A DNA stretch of 39,945 nucleotides from Natronococcus amylolyticus DSM 10524 (GCF_000337675.1 NZ_AOIB01000040.1:1-39945), one strand, 5' to 3'; counted from the stretch's first letter, positions 1 through 8,053 are shown. Notes: generated from the letters alone by a model not told the origin. Numbers and translations: made by a program.

Positions 1-130
1 CGAGGCCGACGCGGACGGCGAGTTTAATCGCGACCCGAACCGCGAGGATCGCAACCAAGACGAGGACGAGTACGGCCAGCGCGAGGAGGATCCCCGTGCT
101 GGATGTGAGTGGATCGAGCATACGTTTCAT
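1..130 (-). CDS. Partial membrane protein, N-terminus only
   Basis: The minus strand opens at an ATG at 130 (a second in-frame ATG lies at 121) and reads about 43 codons without a stop to the window edge. The start MKRMLDP is followed by a strongly hydrophobic stretch of Leu, Val, Ala and Ile from about residue 13 to 40, with two Arg and one Lys in its second half, as in an N-terminal membrane anchor. The rest of the gene lies outside the window, so the family cannot be named. It is divergent from the ribonucleotide reductase gene. It could also be a chance hydrophobic frame, but the codon use fits the host. Confidence 0.5.
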   Translation of the reverse strand, partial: MKRMLDPLTSSTGILLALAVLVLVLVAILAVRVAIKLAVRVGL

Positions 131-519
131 CCCGCACGGCAACTATGTAGTCTTTCTGGATATTCTGAAAGACACTGCAGTAGAACAGTATCTGTTCCGT
201 ACAACTCGAGGCGTGGATGAGCGCTCTCATCGTCCGCAAATTTACTTTCAGTCTCCTCTGAAAATCATTAAGTCCGTTGCCGTACTACTCTCTGGCAAGC
301 GCGAAGAGAGCCGTTTCGCCCTCGCAACACAGCCCCCGATTGAGTACAGGACCAGCTACGCAACCATGGTTGTACTATTACAATACGAATGGAAGAATAC
401 CACTACAATTATGAGGCGCCGATGAATACCGATTCTTCGCTACAAATGACCCACGCCAGGACCCGGACCCGCGACGGAATCCGCACGCGTCGGCGGGCTA
501 CCCCCGAGGTGACCCGCGC
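131..519. other. Intergenic region between divergent genes
   Basis: This 389-base gap is less GC-rich than the genes around it and should hold promoters in both directions. Two short perfect inverted repeats are visible: TTTCAG/CTGAAA at 246-251 and 258-263, and TTGTA/TACAA at 370-374 and 379-383. Either could be a regulator site, but that is only inference. The open frame across 96-425 on the plus strand has no recognisable protein character. Confidence 0.5.
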
Positions 520-3500
520 ATGAGCGAATCCGACCTCTCCGCGGAGGAGCTCACCCTCCCGATCAAGCGCACCGAGGGCGACACCCTCGAGGAGCGTCTA
601 ACCGCAAACGCCTACGACAACATTCTCCCCGCCCGATACCTCCGCAAGGACGCCGACGGCGAACTCGTCGAGCGCCAGGAGGACCTGTTCGACCGCGTCG
701 GCAAGAACATCGCGCTCGCGGAGGCGGTCTTCGAAGCCGAGAAACGCGACCTCGAGATTACGGTCACGCCCGACCAGCTCAAACCTGACCACCCGCGGCG
801 GGACGAACTCGCCGCCGAGGTCTTCGGGGCGGGCACCACGGCGGACGACGACAGCGAGGCCGCGCTCTCTATCTACAACGTCAACAAGTTCGCCTACGAC
901 ACCGTCGTCCCCGAGCTGCCCGAGGAGGTCCGAGCCCACGTCGAGGACGTCGCCGAGGAGTTCCAGGAGATGATGGCGAACCTCGACTTCATGCCGAACT
1001 CGCCGACCCTGATGAACGCGGGCGACGAGCTCCAGCAGCTCTCGGCGTGTTTCGTCGACTCCCCCGACGACGACATTGACGACATCCACCAGACCGCGAA
1101 AGAGGCCGCCCAGGTCTTCCAGAGCGGCGGCGGCATGGGGTACGCCTTCTGGCGCCTGCGGCCCTACGGCGACGCGGTCGGCTCGACTGGAGGTATCGCC
1201 AGTGGCCCGATCACGTTCATGCGCACCTACGACCAGATGTGCGAGACGATCGCCCAGGGTGGCGCACGACGGGGCGCCCAGATGGGCGTCATGCGGGTCT
1301 CCCATCCGGACGTCATCCAGTTCATCCACGCCAAGAACAAGGACGTCTCCCTGGCCGAGACGCTGCGCCTGAACGACCCCGACGACTACACGCACACCTC
1401 CTTCCAGGCAGCCCTGGAGGAGGCCCGCGAGCTCATCGACGACGAGGGCCGAGTTCCGAAACACCTTCGCAACGCCGTCGAGGGCCACCTCTCGAACTTC
1501 AACATCTCCGTCGGCGTCACCGACGACTTCATGGAGGCCCTGCAGAACGGCGAGGAGTTCACGTTCACCAATCCCCGTACTGAGGAGCCTCACATCGCGA
1601 CCGCGGAGACGAAGGAGCTCTACGAGATGTTCGGCCTCGGCGAGTACGTCGAGGTCGGCGAGGAGCTGTCGATTCCCGCCGAAGAGCTGTGGGACGACAT
1701 CGTCGAAGGCGCCCACGAGAACGGCGAACCCGGCGTGATCTACCTCGAGCGAGTGAACAAGGAACACTCCTTCGACGTCGAGAAACACCCCGACCACCGC
1801 ATCCTCGCGACGAACCCCTGTGGCGAACAGCCCCTCGAGGAGTACGAGGCCTGTAACCTCGGCCACATCAACCTCTCGACGCTCGCCGATCTCGAGGCAC
1901 CCGACTGGCGTGTCTGGTACGACGAGCACGGCGACGAGTACGACGACCTCGAGGCGGCCGTCGAAGCCTTCCTCGAGGAGGCCGTCGACTTCGAGGAGTT
2001 CGACCGTCGCATCGAGATGGGGACGCGCTTCCTCGAGAACGTCGTCACCATGTCGGACTTCCCGGTCGAGAAGATCGAGCAGAAGGTCCGGGAGATGCGC
2101 AAGATCGGGCTGGGCATCATGGGTCTGGCGCAGCTGTACATTCAGCTGGGCATGGAGTACGGCAGCGAGACCTCGAACGAGGTCGCCCGCCAGCTGATGA
2201 CCCACATCAACCACACCTCGAAGTGGACCTCCCACGAACTCGCCGAGCAGCGAGGCAGCTTCGAGGAGTGGACCGAATCCAAGTACGCGGACCCGACCGA
2301 GTACCGCGAGTGGTTCGAACACCAGACCGGCGAGGACGCCGACGACTGGGCCGACGGGTTCCCGATTCGCAACCACAACACGACGACCATCGCGCCGACC
2401 GGCACCACGAGCATGGTGGGCAACACCACCGGCGGCTGCGAGCCGATCTACAACGTCGCCTACTACAAGAACGTCTCCGACGACGTCCAGGGCGACGAGA
2501 TGTTAGTCGAGTTCGACGACTACTTCCTCCGGGTGCTCGAGGACAACGGCATCGACGTCGACGCCGTCAAGGAGGAGGCCCAGGAGCAGATGGCCACCAA
2601 CCAGTTCAACGGTGTCGAGGGGCTCTCGACGGTGCCCGATGCGATCGGCGAGCTGTTCGTCACGACCGGCGACCTCTCGGCGAAGGCACACGCGGGCGTG
2701 CAGGTTGCCTGCCAGGCCGGCGTCGACTCCGCCATCTCGAAGACGGTTAACGCGCCCAGCGACTCCACGCTCGAGGACGCCAAGGACGTCTTCGAGTACA
2801 TCTACGAGCACGGCGGCAAGGGCGTCACCTACTACCGCGACGGCACGCGCTCGAAGCAGGTGCTGACCACGCGTGCGGACAACGCCGACTTCGCCGACGA
2901 GACCGAAGCCGCCGAGACCCTCGTCGAGCAGATCGACGAGATCTTCGGCGGCCTCGAGGCGTTCCTCGAAAGCGAGGACGTCCAGGAGATCCTCGAGGAC
3001 GACGTCGGTTCGCTGGTCGACGAGGCGGACGACCGCGAGCCCGTCCAGGTCGACTTCACCGAGAAGCGCGAGCGACCCGACGCGCTCCACGGCGTCAGCC
3101 AGCGCATCGACACTGGCTACGGGAAGGTCTACGTCACGATCAACGAGGACCCCGAGACGGGCCAGCCGTTCGAGCTGTTCGCGAACATCGGCCACTCGGG
3201 CGGGTTCACGAACTCCTTTACCGAGGCGCTGGCGAAGGTCATCTCGACCTCGCTTCGCTCGGGCGTCGACCCCGAAGAGATCGTCGACGAACTCTGTGGC
3301 ACCCGAAGTCCCAAAGTGGCCTGGGACAAGGGCGAGCAGATCCAGTCGATCCCCGACGCTATCGGCACCGCGATGCGTCGCTACCTCGAGGAGGAGATCG
3401 ACAAGCCGTACCCGACACAGCAGACCTTGGAGGACGCAGCCGATGCGGACGCGGATGTCGTCGACGGACCGAAAACCGACGGCGGCGCCGCCGCCGCGAA

Positions 3501-3642
3501 CGCGGCGAGCGATGACGACGACGCGATTCAGGATCTCATCGACGCCGGCGAGTCCCCCGAGTGTCCCGAGTGTGGCTCGCTGTCGCTGTACTACTCCGAA
3601 GGCTGCAAGACCTGCGAGTCCTGTGGCTGGAGCGAGTGCTGA
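520..3642 (+). CDS. nrdJ: Adenosylcobalamin-dependent (class II) ribonucleotide reductase
   Basis: This enzyme reduces ribonucleotides to deoxyribonucleotides with vitamin B12 as radical source, in the cytoplasm. The 1040-residue product carries the class II signature. C434 in NPCGEQ fits the thiyl-radical cysteine, with N432 and E436 of the N-C-E catalytic set. C177 (in LSACFVDSP) and C445 (in EACNLGH) fit the redox pair, because the C434-C445 spacing of 11 matches the family. PTGTTSMVGNTTGG, about 110 residues further on, is the substrate phosphate-binding region. Around residues 860-960 lies a TSCPD-type domain (GKVYVTINED, SGGFTNSF). The C-terminus ends in a Cys-rich ribbon (CPECG, CKTCESCGW) that may shuttle electrons to the active site. 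The ATG at 520 gives the usual MSESDLSAEELTLP start of haloarchaeal copies. Confidence 0.97.
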   Translation: MSESDLSAEELTLPIKRTEGDTLEERLTANAYDNILPARYLRKDADGELVERQEDLFDRVGKNIALAEAVFEAEKRDLEITVTPDQLKPDHPRRDELAAEVFGAGTTADDDSEAALSIYNVNKFAYDTVVPELPEEVRAHVEDVAEEFQEMMANLDFMPNSPTLMNAGDELQQLSACFVDSPDDDIDDIHQTAKEAAQVFQSGGGMGYAFWRLRPYGDAVGSTGGIASGPITFMRTYDQMCETIAQGGARRGAQMGVMRVSHPDVIQFIHAKNKDVSLAETLRLNDPDDYTHTSFQAALEEARELIDDEGRVPKHLRNAVEGHLSNFNISVGVTDDFMEALQNGEEFTFTNPRTEEPHIATAETKELYEMFGLGEYVEVGEELSIPAEELWDDIVEGAHENGEPGVIYLERVNKEHSFDVEKHPDHRILATNPCGEQPLEEYEACNLGHINLSTLADLEAPDWRVWYDEHGDEYDDLEAAVEAFLEEAVDFEEFDRRIEMGTRFLENVVTMSDFPVEKIEQKVREMRKIGLGIMGLAQLYIQLGMEYGSETSNEVARQLMTHINHTSKWTSHELAEQRGSFEEWTESKYADPTEYREWFEHQTGEDADDWADGFPIRNHNTTTIAPTGTTSMVGNTTGGCEPIYNVAYYKNVSDDVQGDEMLVEFDDYFLRVLEDNGIDVDAVKEEAQEQMATNQFNGVEGLSTVPDAIGELFVTTGDLSAKAHAGVQVACQAGVDSAISKTVNAPSDSTLEDAKDVFEYIYEHGGKGVTYYRDGTRSKQVLTTRADNADFADETEAAETLVEQIDEIFGGLEAFLESEDVQEILEDDVGSLVDEADDREPVQVDFTEKRERPDALHGVSQRIDTGYGKVYVTINEDPETGQPFELFANIGHSGGFTNSFTEALAKVISTSLRSGVDPEEIVDELCGTRSPKVAWDKGEQIQSIPDAIGTAMRRYLEEEIDKPYPTQQTLEDAADADADVVDGPKTDGGAAAANAASDDDDAIQDLIDAGESPECPECGSLSLYYSEGCKTCESCGWSEC

Positions 3643-3661
3643 CGGTCGGTAGCTGAGCGCG

Positions 3662-3680
3662 GTCGCCGTTTCGACTTTTT
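3662..3680 (+). terminator. Possible T-run terminator after nrdJ
   Basis: A short GTCG/CGAC hairpin (3662-3665 with 3672-3675) is followed directly by five T at 3676-3680, about 20 bases after the nrdJ stop. The stem is only four pairs, so the T-run is the main support. Confidence 0.35.
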
Positions 3681-3757
3681 GCAAGCCGAGCGAACCGAAC
3701 CTGCGTACCATCATGTTCAGGTGATACCATTTTCATCGTGGCGTGCGAACGTTCAGC

Positions 3758-4075
3758 ATGCGAACGACGCGATCGCTCGTCCTCGAGGTCGACACCGACG
3801 AGGTACTGCTCGGCGAACCCGTGACGGTTCGCGTTCGGGACCGACTGCAGAACCCGATCGAGGGCGTCACCGTCTCCAGCCGACGCAAGGCCGTCCGAAC
3901 CGACGAGACGGGACGCTGTCAGCTCACCTTCCATGCGCCCGGGCTGTGGTCGCTCACGGCGACCAAGTCCAGTGAGGGGGAACTCACGTATCGGCCGGCG
4001 ACGGCGCTCATCCGCGCCGTTACGAGGCCGGCGATGGCACAGCGGGTGCGCCGGATCGCCGCCTGCTCCGAGTGA
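3758..4075 (+). CDS. Small Ig-fold / carboxypeptidase-regulatory-like domain protein
   Basis: The 105-residue product has the pattern of a single beta-sandwich domain of the kind called carboxypeptidase-regulatory-like or bacterial Ig-like. The marks are VLLGEPVTVRVRD, then NPIEGVTV, then a DETGRCQLTFHAPG turn, then GLWSLTATKS. No signal peptide or membrane segment is visible, so it probably acts in the cytoplasm; partner and role are unknown. The start at 3758 gives MRTTRSLVLEV; a GTG five codons upstream is the alternative. The last third (RPAMAQRVRRIAACSE) is basic, which is unusual for this host. It sits between nrdJ and a zinc-finger gene in the same direction. Confidence 0.75.
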   Translation: MRTTRSLVLEVDTDEVLLGEPVTVRVRDRLQNPIEGVTVSSRRKAVRTDETGRCQLTFHAPGLWSLTATKSSEGELTYRPATALIRAVTRPAMAQRVRRIAACSE

Positions 4076-4113
4076 GCGGGAGCTACTTGAGGGAGTCGAA
4101 CCAACGAGCCAGT

Positions 4114-4266
4114 ATGAGCGACGACGCCGGGAGTTCGGAGCCGACGAGCGGAGCCACGGGTGCCCCCACCTGTCCGCACTGCGAGGCGCCGATGTTCAAG
4201 CGCCACTGCAAGTACGTCTGTCCCCAACACGGCGTCGTCATCGACTGTAGCGATCCGTTTCGATAG
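4114..4266 (+). CDS. HVO_2523-like zinc finger protein
   Basis: The product is 50 residues. It has a compact Cys/His cluster, CPHC...RHCKYVCPQHG...DCSD, that matches the very short haloarchaeal zinc-finger proteins typified by HVO_2523, where Cys and His residues hold one zinc. Its partner or target is not known. The start at 4114 gives MSDDAGSSEPTSG, an acidic, Ser-rich lead typical of the host. An upstream in-frame start at 4072 would add 14 residues of unlikely sequence and overlap the previous gene. The motif is strong; the function remains open. Confidence 0.82.
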   Translation: MSDDAGSSEPTSGATGAPTCPHCEAPMFKRHCKYVCPQHGVVIDCSDPFR

Positions 4267-4353
4267 TCCATCGCAGCCACTTCGGTAGCACCTCCGGACT
4301 CCTGCGTACGCTCGAGGTGAAGGAGACTATCCGAAACGCGCCTCAACACAACG

Positions 4354-4359
4354 TTTATT
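4354..4359 (+). promoter_or_regulatory. TATA element for the gene at 4385
   Basis: TTTATT lies 26-31 bases before the ATG at 4385, the normal spacing for a leaderless haloarchaeal transcript. Confidence 0.6.
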
Positions 4360-4384
4360 CGCTCCGGCAGGCCAGTGTTCGGCG

Positions 4385-4768
4385 ATGAACGGCGACGAGC
4401 GTGCGGTCGATCCGACCGACGACCGCGTCGAACTCGGGCTGGCGCTGCTCGAGCGACTCGAGCACGAATCGCTGCCCCTACCGGACGTCGTCGACCGGAT
4501 CGAGACCGTCACTACGGACCCGACGGTCGCCCGGACGATCCTCGACGAGGCCGAACTTCGCGGGATCATCGAGCGAGAGGACGGGATCGTCCGACCGAAG
4601 AGCCGCCAGTACGTGCGGTTCGATCGGGACGTGATCACGAAGGAAGGGGAGTTCTCCTGTCGGCGCTGTGGCTCGGGGCTCTCGACGGGCTACTTCATTG
4701 ACCTCGAGGGCGGCGAGCTCGGTCCGTACGGCTCCTCCTGTATTCGGAAGGTAACGGGTCGGGAGTAG
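4385..4768 (+). CDS. DUF5830 family protein
   Basis: The 127-residue product matches the haloarchaeal DUF5830 family as I know it. The N-terminal two thirds are helical and resemble a winged-helix module (LGLALLERLEHESLPLPDVV, then TVARTILDEAELRGIIERED). The C-terminus is a zinc-ribbon-like part with CRRCGSGLSTGYFI and a later GPYGSSCIRK, giving three Cys in total. This suggests nucleic-acid binding, but no target is known. It has its own TATA element and runs toward the PH-like gene on the other strand, leaving four bases between their stops. Confidence 0.82.
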   Translation: MNGDERAVDPTDDRVELGLALLERLEHESLPLPDVVDRIETVTTDPTVARTILDEAELRGIIEREDGIVRPKSRQYVRFDRDVITKEGEFSCRRCGSGLSTGYFIDLEGGELGPYGSSCIRKVTGRE

Positions 4769-4772
4769 TCAG

Positions 4773-5753
4773 CTACCGTCCCTGACGAAGTTCGTCGATG
4801 AGTCGCTCGATCGTCTGCTGTTGGGCCTCGAGGCGTTCGTTCTGGCGCTCGATGGCGTCCTCGAGAGCCTCGAGTCGCTCGAGGACCTCCTGGCTCGCCG
4901 CATCGTCGCCGTCGGAGCCGGTGGAGTCGGCGACTGCCGCCCGCGCGACGTTCTGGGTGGCGTCGGCCGTCGCGCCGTCGGCGGTTCCGGCCATCGGCGG
5001 TCGCGACTCGACCGCGGCCCGCTGGCCGTCGGCTCGCGCCGGCTCCGAACGGACGGCCCGCCTCGACCGGGAGGGCCGTTCGGTCGGCTCTTCGCCACGT
5101 TCCTGGGACTCCGCGAGCGGGTCCGGTTCCTCGGGGACGGGTTCCGACGTGCGCTCGTAGTAGTCGACCAGCGCCCGCTTGAGTCGCTCGCGGAGGTCGT
5201 CGGCCGCGTCGTTGGGCGCCTTGATCCGCTGGGGGCGCCCGTCGACCTCGAGAACGATACGGGTCGCGACGTCGCCCTCCTCGAACGAGAGGTTCGTCAC
5301 GTCCCGGAAGTGATAGGCCTCGTACCCCTCGTCCCAGACCGCCGTGCCGACGTGTTCGATCAGCCGCCGCTCGGTCAGGATCAGGGTGAGCTCGCTGAAC
5401 CGGTAGACCTCGATGAGCGACTCGTCGGGGTCGATAACGTCGTTGGCTCGCAACACGCCCGCCAGCACCGGTCGGAGAACGTCGTCGGTCTTGCTCGCGG
5501 GAACAGTGACCTCGGCAGTGCCGGACAGGGGGTACTCGAGGACGAGCGACGTCTTTCGGCGCCCCTCCGAGACGGTGAGCCGGTTTGCGTCGTAGGTGAG
5601 TTCCTCGGTCGACTCGTCGGTTAGCAACCCCTCCGCGCGGTAGACGATACTGCTCGAGTCCGCGACGAAGAGCTCGTCGTCACCGCCGAGCGAGACCCGT
5701 GTCTGGACCTCCTCGTCGCCGAGATCGGATCGAACGATGACGGGAACGGTCAT
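4773..5753 (-). CDS. Haloarchaeal PH-like domain protein with C-terminal coiled coil (DUF7115-like)
   Basis: The 326-residue product has an N-terminal globular part (about 1-200) with two copies of a short beta-rich unit. One is around DELFVADSSSIVYRAEGLL and the other around LTLILTERRLIEHVG followed by YEAYHFRDVTNLSFE, as in bacterial PH-type domains. I associate this with DUF7115, from memory. Residues about 205-285 are acidic, low-complexity and likely disordered. The last 40 residues (VLERLEALEDAIERQNERLE and on) form a clear coiled coil, so the protein probably oligomerises. No membrane segment is seen and no function is established. The ATG at 5753 is the only good start. Confidence 0.75.
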   Translation of the reverse strand: MTVPVIVRSDLGDEEVQTRVSLGGDDELFVADSSSIVYRAEGLLTDESTEELTYDANRLTVSEGRRKTSLVLEYPLSGTAEVTVPASKTDDVLRPVLAGVLRANDVIDPDESLIEVYRFSELTLILTERRLIEHVGTAVWDEGYEAYHFRDVTNLSFEEGDVATRIVLEVDGRPQRIKAPNDAADDLRERLKRALVDYYERTSEPVPEEPDPLAESQERGEEPTERPSRSRRAVRSEPARADGQRAAVESRPPMAGTADGATADATQNVARAAVADSTGSDGDDAASQEVLERLEALEDAIERQNERLEAQQQTIERLIDELRQGR

Positions 5754-5854
5754 ATCCGGCGTTGGGTAGATTCGGTGATAAATGCGTGGGTTCTGCTTGC
5801 ACGGCCGACGCGAAAGGGAAGGTTAAAGAAACAGACCGCACTACTCGAAAACGA

Positions 5855-6007
5855 GCCCGGGTGGCTTAGCTGGACATAGCGCCGCACTCATAGGGTTCAG
5901 AGATTCGGTGCGGTTCCGCCTTGGAAGCCTCCGTGTCCCTCCAGAGGACTGCCGAGCCTCGAACCTGGGACATGCGGAGATCGAGGGTTCGGAGCCCTCC
6001 CCGGGCA
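5855..6007 (+). tRNA. Elongator tRNA-Met(CAU) with intron
   Basis: The cloverleaf is complete. The acceptor stem GCCCGGG (5855-5861) pairs with CCCGGGC (6000-6006), with discriminator A at 6007. The D arm is 5864-5880. The anticodon stem CCGCA (5882-5886) pairs with TGCGG (5973-5977), and anticodon CAT is at 5889-5891. The variable loop is AGATC, and the T arm GAGGG/CCCTC is at 5983-5987 and 5995-5999. CCA is not encoded. An intron after position 37 interrupts the gene. Haloarchaeal elongator tRNA-Met is known to carry an intron, which with the CAU anticodon separates it from the initiator tRNA. Confidence 0.95.
5893..5971 (+). other. tRNA intron with canonical bulge-helix-bulge
   Basis: The 79-base intron is bounded by a textbook junction. 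CTCA (5887-5890) pairs with TGGG (5966-5969) as the central four-pair helix. Three-base bulges TAG (5891-5893) and ACA (5970-5972) flank it, and each is cut after its second base. GGTTC (5894-5898) pairs with GAACC (5961-5965) on the intron side. The archaeal tRNA splicing endonuclease recognises this shape. No C/D box motifs were seen inside. Confidence 0.92.
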
Positions 6008-6064
6008 CTTCCATTCTACGCGAGTCACGAACGGAGTGAGTGACGAGTCTGAACGGAAGTGCCC
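6003..6064. repeat. Inverted repeat starting in the tRNA 3' end
   Basis: GGGCACTTCC (6003-6012), which includes the last five tRNA bases, is the exact reverse complement of GGAAGTGCCC (6055-6064). It could act as a terminator-like hairpin for the tRNA or be a rearrangement scar. Confidence 0.6.
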
Positions 6065-6121
6065 AAAGGAGCGGCGAACCCGGTGGTCTTCATGAGCGAG
6101 TGTTACGAGCGAACGAAGGCT

Positions 6122-6142
6122 CGAGAGAGCGGAGCTCTCTCG
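6122..6142. repeat. Perfect inverted repeat beside the att-like repeat
   Basis: CGAGAGAGC (6122-6130) and GCTCTCTCG (6134-6142) are perfect 9-base arms around GGA. They end two bases before the second copy of the tRNA 3' end. Confidence 0.6.
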
Positions 6143-6144
6143 TA

Positions 6145-6163
6145 GGTTCGGAGCCCTCCCCGG
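6145..6163 (+). repeat. Partial copy of tRNA-Met 3' end (att-like)
   Basis: Nineteen bases here repeat tRNA positions 5986-6004 exactly (T loop, 3' T stem and most of the acceptor stem), 159 bases downstream. Duplicated tRNA 3' ends are the usual trace of integrase-mediated insertion. No integrase gene is intact nearby, so this would be a scar or one end of an old element. Confidence 0.6.
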
Positions 6164-6332
6164 ACGATCATCAAATTTTTTACATTCCCACGTAAAACAC
6201 CCGTTGAGACGGATGTCTACTAATATCGCTCGAGTTCCAGTAGTAATAATTCTATAGCAGATGGCAATTTGGAGCGTCCTCGAGCGGCAACAACGGGGGT
6301 GGTAACATGACGACGATGGCCAACAACCACGA

Positions 6333-6506
6333 TTGCGGCCCGACGTCGAGAACTTCGAGCGTGTTCCCGAAGGAGCCATCTACGCGACTGTTGATAGGGA
6401 GGATCTGACCGCCGACGAGCCGTTTTGGCCGATCGTAATGTCCGAGGACGGTTCGGAAGACATCTTCGGTTATCGCGGCCTGAAAATCGGCGAGTCCCTA
6501 GAGGAC
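6333..6506 (+). pseudogene. C-terminal fragment of a succinylglutamate desuccinylase/aspartoacylase-type protein
   Basis: In this frame a block reads RPDVENFERVPEGAIYATVD, then ADEPFWPIVMSEDG, then EDIFGYRGLKIGESLED. This is the pattern of the C-terminal beta domain of haloarchaeal succinylglutamate desuccinylase/aspartoacylase (M14-like zinc acylase) proteins. The zinc-binding N-terminal part is absent. The frame is closed by a TAA at 6303-6305, and after about 6506 the sequence loses its resemblance. There is no start codon with promoter. It is therefore a remnant, probably cut by the event that left the tRNA repeat. The family call is from memory of the motif. Confidence 0.5.
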
Positions 6507-6990
6507 GGGAAAGGGACGTGGATCCGGGAACGACAACCGCGAAATTCAGAGCGGGGCCAGCGAATCGATGGAAAGCGCATCGAAACAGCACGGGAGGCCA
6601 GCGATCGAAACGGCGTATCGTTCAATGTACGTACAACGTCTCCGTTTCCACGGGTTGTGGGTCAGGCCGCGGCGACAGGTAGGTTATCGGTCGGCAGTGG
6701 CGGAATCATCTCGCGTGATCGTCGCAGCTCACGGTCGCTCGCTCGCCGAGACGACGCCCATCGACTCGTGTGGCAGCGTTCGTTACGTTCCTTCTCTCGC
6801 CGGTACTTGCGGAGGAGCGAAGCGTCCTCAGGGAGCATCGGATCTGAGTCCTCCACGAGCCGAACCCCGTCGCGAACCGTCTGCTCGTAGTGTTCTGTTG
6901 GCACGAGGAGACTACGGAACGAACTACGGGAAGGTTTTTTCAGTTGCAGTATAACGATTCAGAACAGTACTACTAACTGATTAGTGAGTG

Positions 6991-7000
6991 TTTTTATATT
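6991..7000 (+). promoter_or_regulatory. TATA element upstream of the lipoprotein gene
   Basis: TTTTTATATT is the strongest TATA-like element of this stretch. A start of transcription near 7025 would leave a leader of about 170 bases before the ATG at 7198. A 31-codon frame (7106-7201) in that leader overlaps the lipoprotein start as ATGA, which could couple translation, but its peptide looks random. Confidence 0.45.
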
Positions 7001-7197
7001 CTCTTAGTGCGGGACGTACACCGTAGTTCCCTAAGGGTTCGAATTCGGACACAGCGCAAGGAACTGATACCGACGATCGAACACCGAGGGTCCACGGAGA
7101 ATATCATGAGAGCCAACACAATCGACACGGAACGCGGACCGGCAGTCGATCCGAGGGGGAACAAAACAGCGAGCCAGACAATGGTGGTGGCTTCGAG

Positions 7198-7956
7198 ATG
7201 ACCAACGAACCGCTAGCCCGCCGACGGGTTCTGCGGGTGGCAGGCGTTGCCGGAATCGTCGCCGTCGCCGGGTGTGCGGGCGGCGACACCGACGACGGTG
7301 ACGAATCGGATGATACCGGGGACGACGCGAACGGCCCGGACGACGCCACGGACGACGAAGACGACGCAGATGACGCTGAAGTCGAAGACGACGACGACGC
7401 GGACGACGAAGGCGAGGGGGAAGGAGACGCACGGTTCGGCGAGACGGTCCAGATGGCCGACGACTACGCCTACGAGGCGGAAATGGAGGTGGAAGGCGAA
7501 CGGGTCGAATGGATCGGGCGCGTCCACGGCGAGGACAGTTACATGCGACTGGAGGGCGACGAGGGGACGAGGGAGTCGTACGTGATCGGCGACGAGACCT
7601 ACTGGGTCGAGGGCGACGAGTGTTTCCTGATGGGTCCGGGCGAAGCTATCCAGGAGGACCCCGAAGCAGAGGACCTGGAGGATCCCGATTTCGAGGACGA
7701 AACCACCGAACACGCGGAACTGGAACCGGCCGGAACGGACGAGATCGACGGAGAACAGATGTACATTTTCGAACTCCTCGCTGCAGAGGACGGGGCGGTC
7801 GACGAGGACACGACCTACTACGTCAGCGTTGACACGGGGTACATCCGCCGGATCGAATTCGAGGAGGGCACGATGGATTTCCACTCCTGGGGAGCGGTCG
7901 ATCCGATCGAACCGCCGGAGATGGAGTGTATGGAGATCGGTGGGATGAGCGACTAA
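7198..7956 (+). CDS. Tat-exported lipoprotein of unknown function
   Basis: The N-terminus has a twin-arginine signal (ARRRVLRVAG) and a hydrophobic stretch ending in a lipobox VAGC, with C26 as the lipidated residue, so the protein is anchored outside the cell membrane. Residues about 27-80 are almost only Asp, Glu, Gly and Ala, a flexible acidic linker. The rest (about 85-252) is beta-rich and recalls LolA/LppX-type lipoproteins (YAYEAEMEVEGERVEWIGRV, YVIGDETYWVEGDECF, TYYVSVDTGYIRRIEF). This fold call is inference. Two late Cys (C142 region and near the end) could form a disulfide. It stands alone, between gene remnants and an AT-rich nuclease gene. Confidence 0.85.
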   Translation: MTNEPLARRRVLRVAGVAGIVAVAGCAGGDTDDGDESDDTGDDANGPDDATDDEDDADDAEVEDDDDADDEGEGEGDARFGETVQMADDYAYEAEMEVEGERVEWIGRVHGEDSYMRLEGDEGTRESYVIGDETYWVEGDECFLMGPGEAIQEDPEAEDLEDPDFEDETTEHAELEPAGTDEIDGEQMYIFELLAAEDGAVDEDTTYYVSVDTGYIRRIEFEEGTMDFHSWGAVDPIEPPEMECMEIGGMSD

Positions 7957-8030
7957 GCGGGCGTGACGACGCGTCCACGAGCCATTGATAGCGATTAAGG
8001 AAATTGTTTACCGATAGGTGTAGTGAACCG

Positions 8031-8053
8031 CCTCGGAGTCAAGCCCCAAGGCA
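8031..8053. repeat. Hairpin resembling an IS200/IS605-type right end
   Basis: GCCTCGG (8031-8037) pairs with CCAAGGC (8047-8053), with one mismatch, around AGTCAAGCC. Haloarchaeal IS1341/IS605-type elements often end after tnpB with a CCTCGGGGTCAAGCCCCGAGG-like hairpin, and the flanking CACTCGGCCT also fits. No transposase remains, so this would be a decayed end. Confidence 0.35.

Larger units (their letters stand above)
6164..7197. other. Decayed accessory stretch, no intact gene
   Basis: After the att-like repeat there is an AT-rich start (6175-6260), then an aspartoacylase-like fragment, then about 400 bases where no frame keeps protein character. A minus-strand frame at 6662-6904 encodes an 80-residue sequence with a helical first half (LPEDASLLRKYRREKERNER) that loosely recalls the N-terminal helices of archaeal tyrosine recombinases. 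This is too weak to call. The 3' end (6940-7000) is AT-rich and holds the promoter for the lipoprotein gene. Gene remnants fit a graveyard next to a tRNA insertion site. Confidence 0.5.

Noticed and set aside
598-2376. Long minus-strand open frame (592 codons) inside nrdJ
   Set aside because: It is the antisense shadow of a GC-rich gene; the plus strand has complete catalytic motifs and the shadow lacks any family pattern.
6662-6904. 80-codon minus-strand frame that might be an integrase N-terminus
   Set aside because: Only a loose helical resemblance over about 20 residues, no catalytic part in any frame; not enough for a call.
7007-7201. Upstream ORF overlapping the lipoprotein start as ATGA
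   Set aside because: The peptide looks random, begins with GTG in the probable leader, and has no host-like codon pattern.
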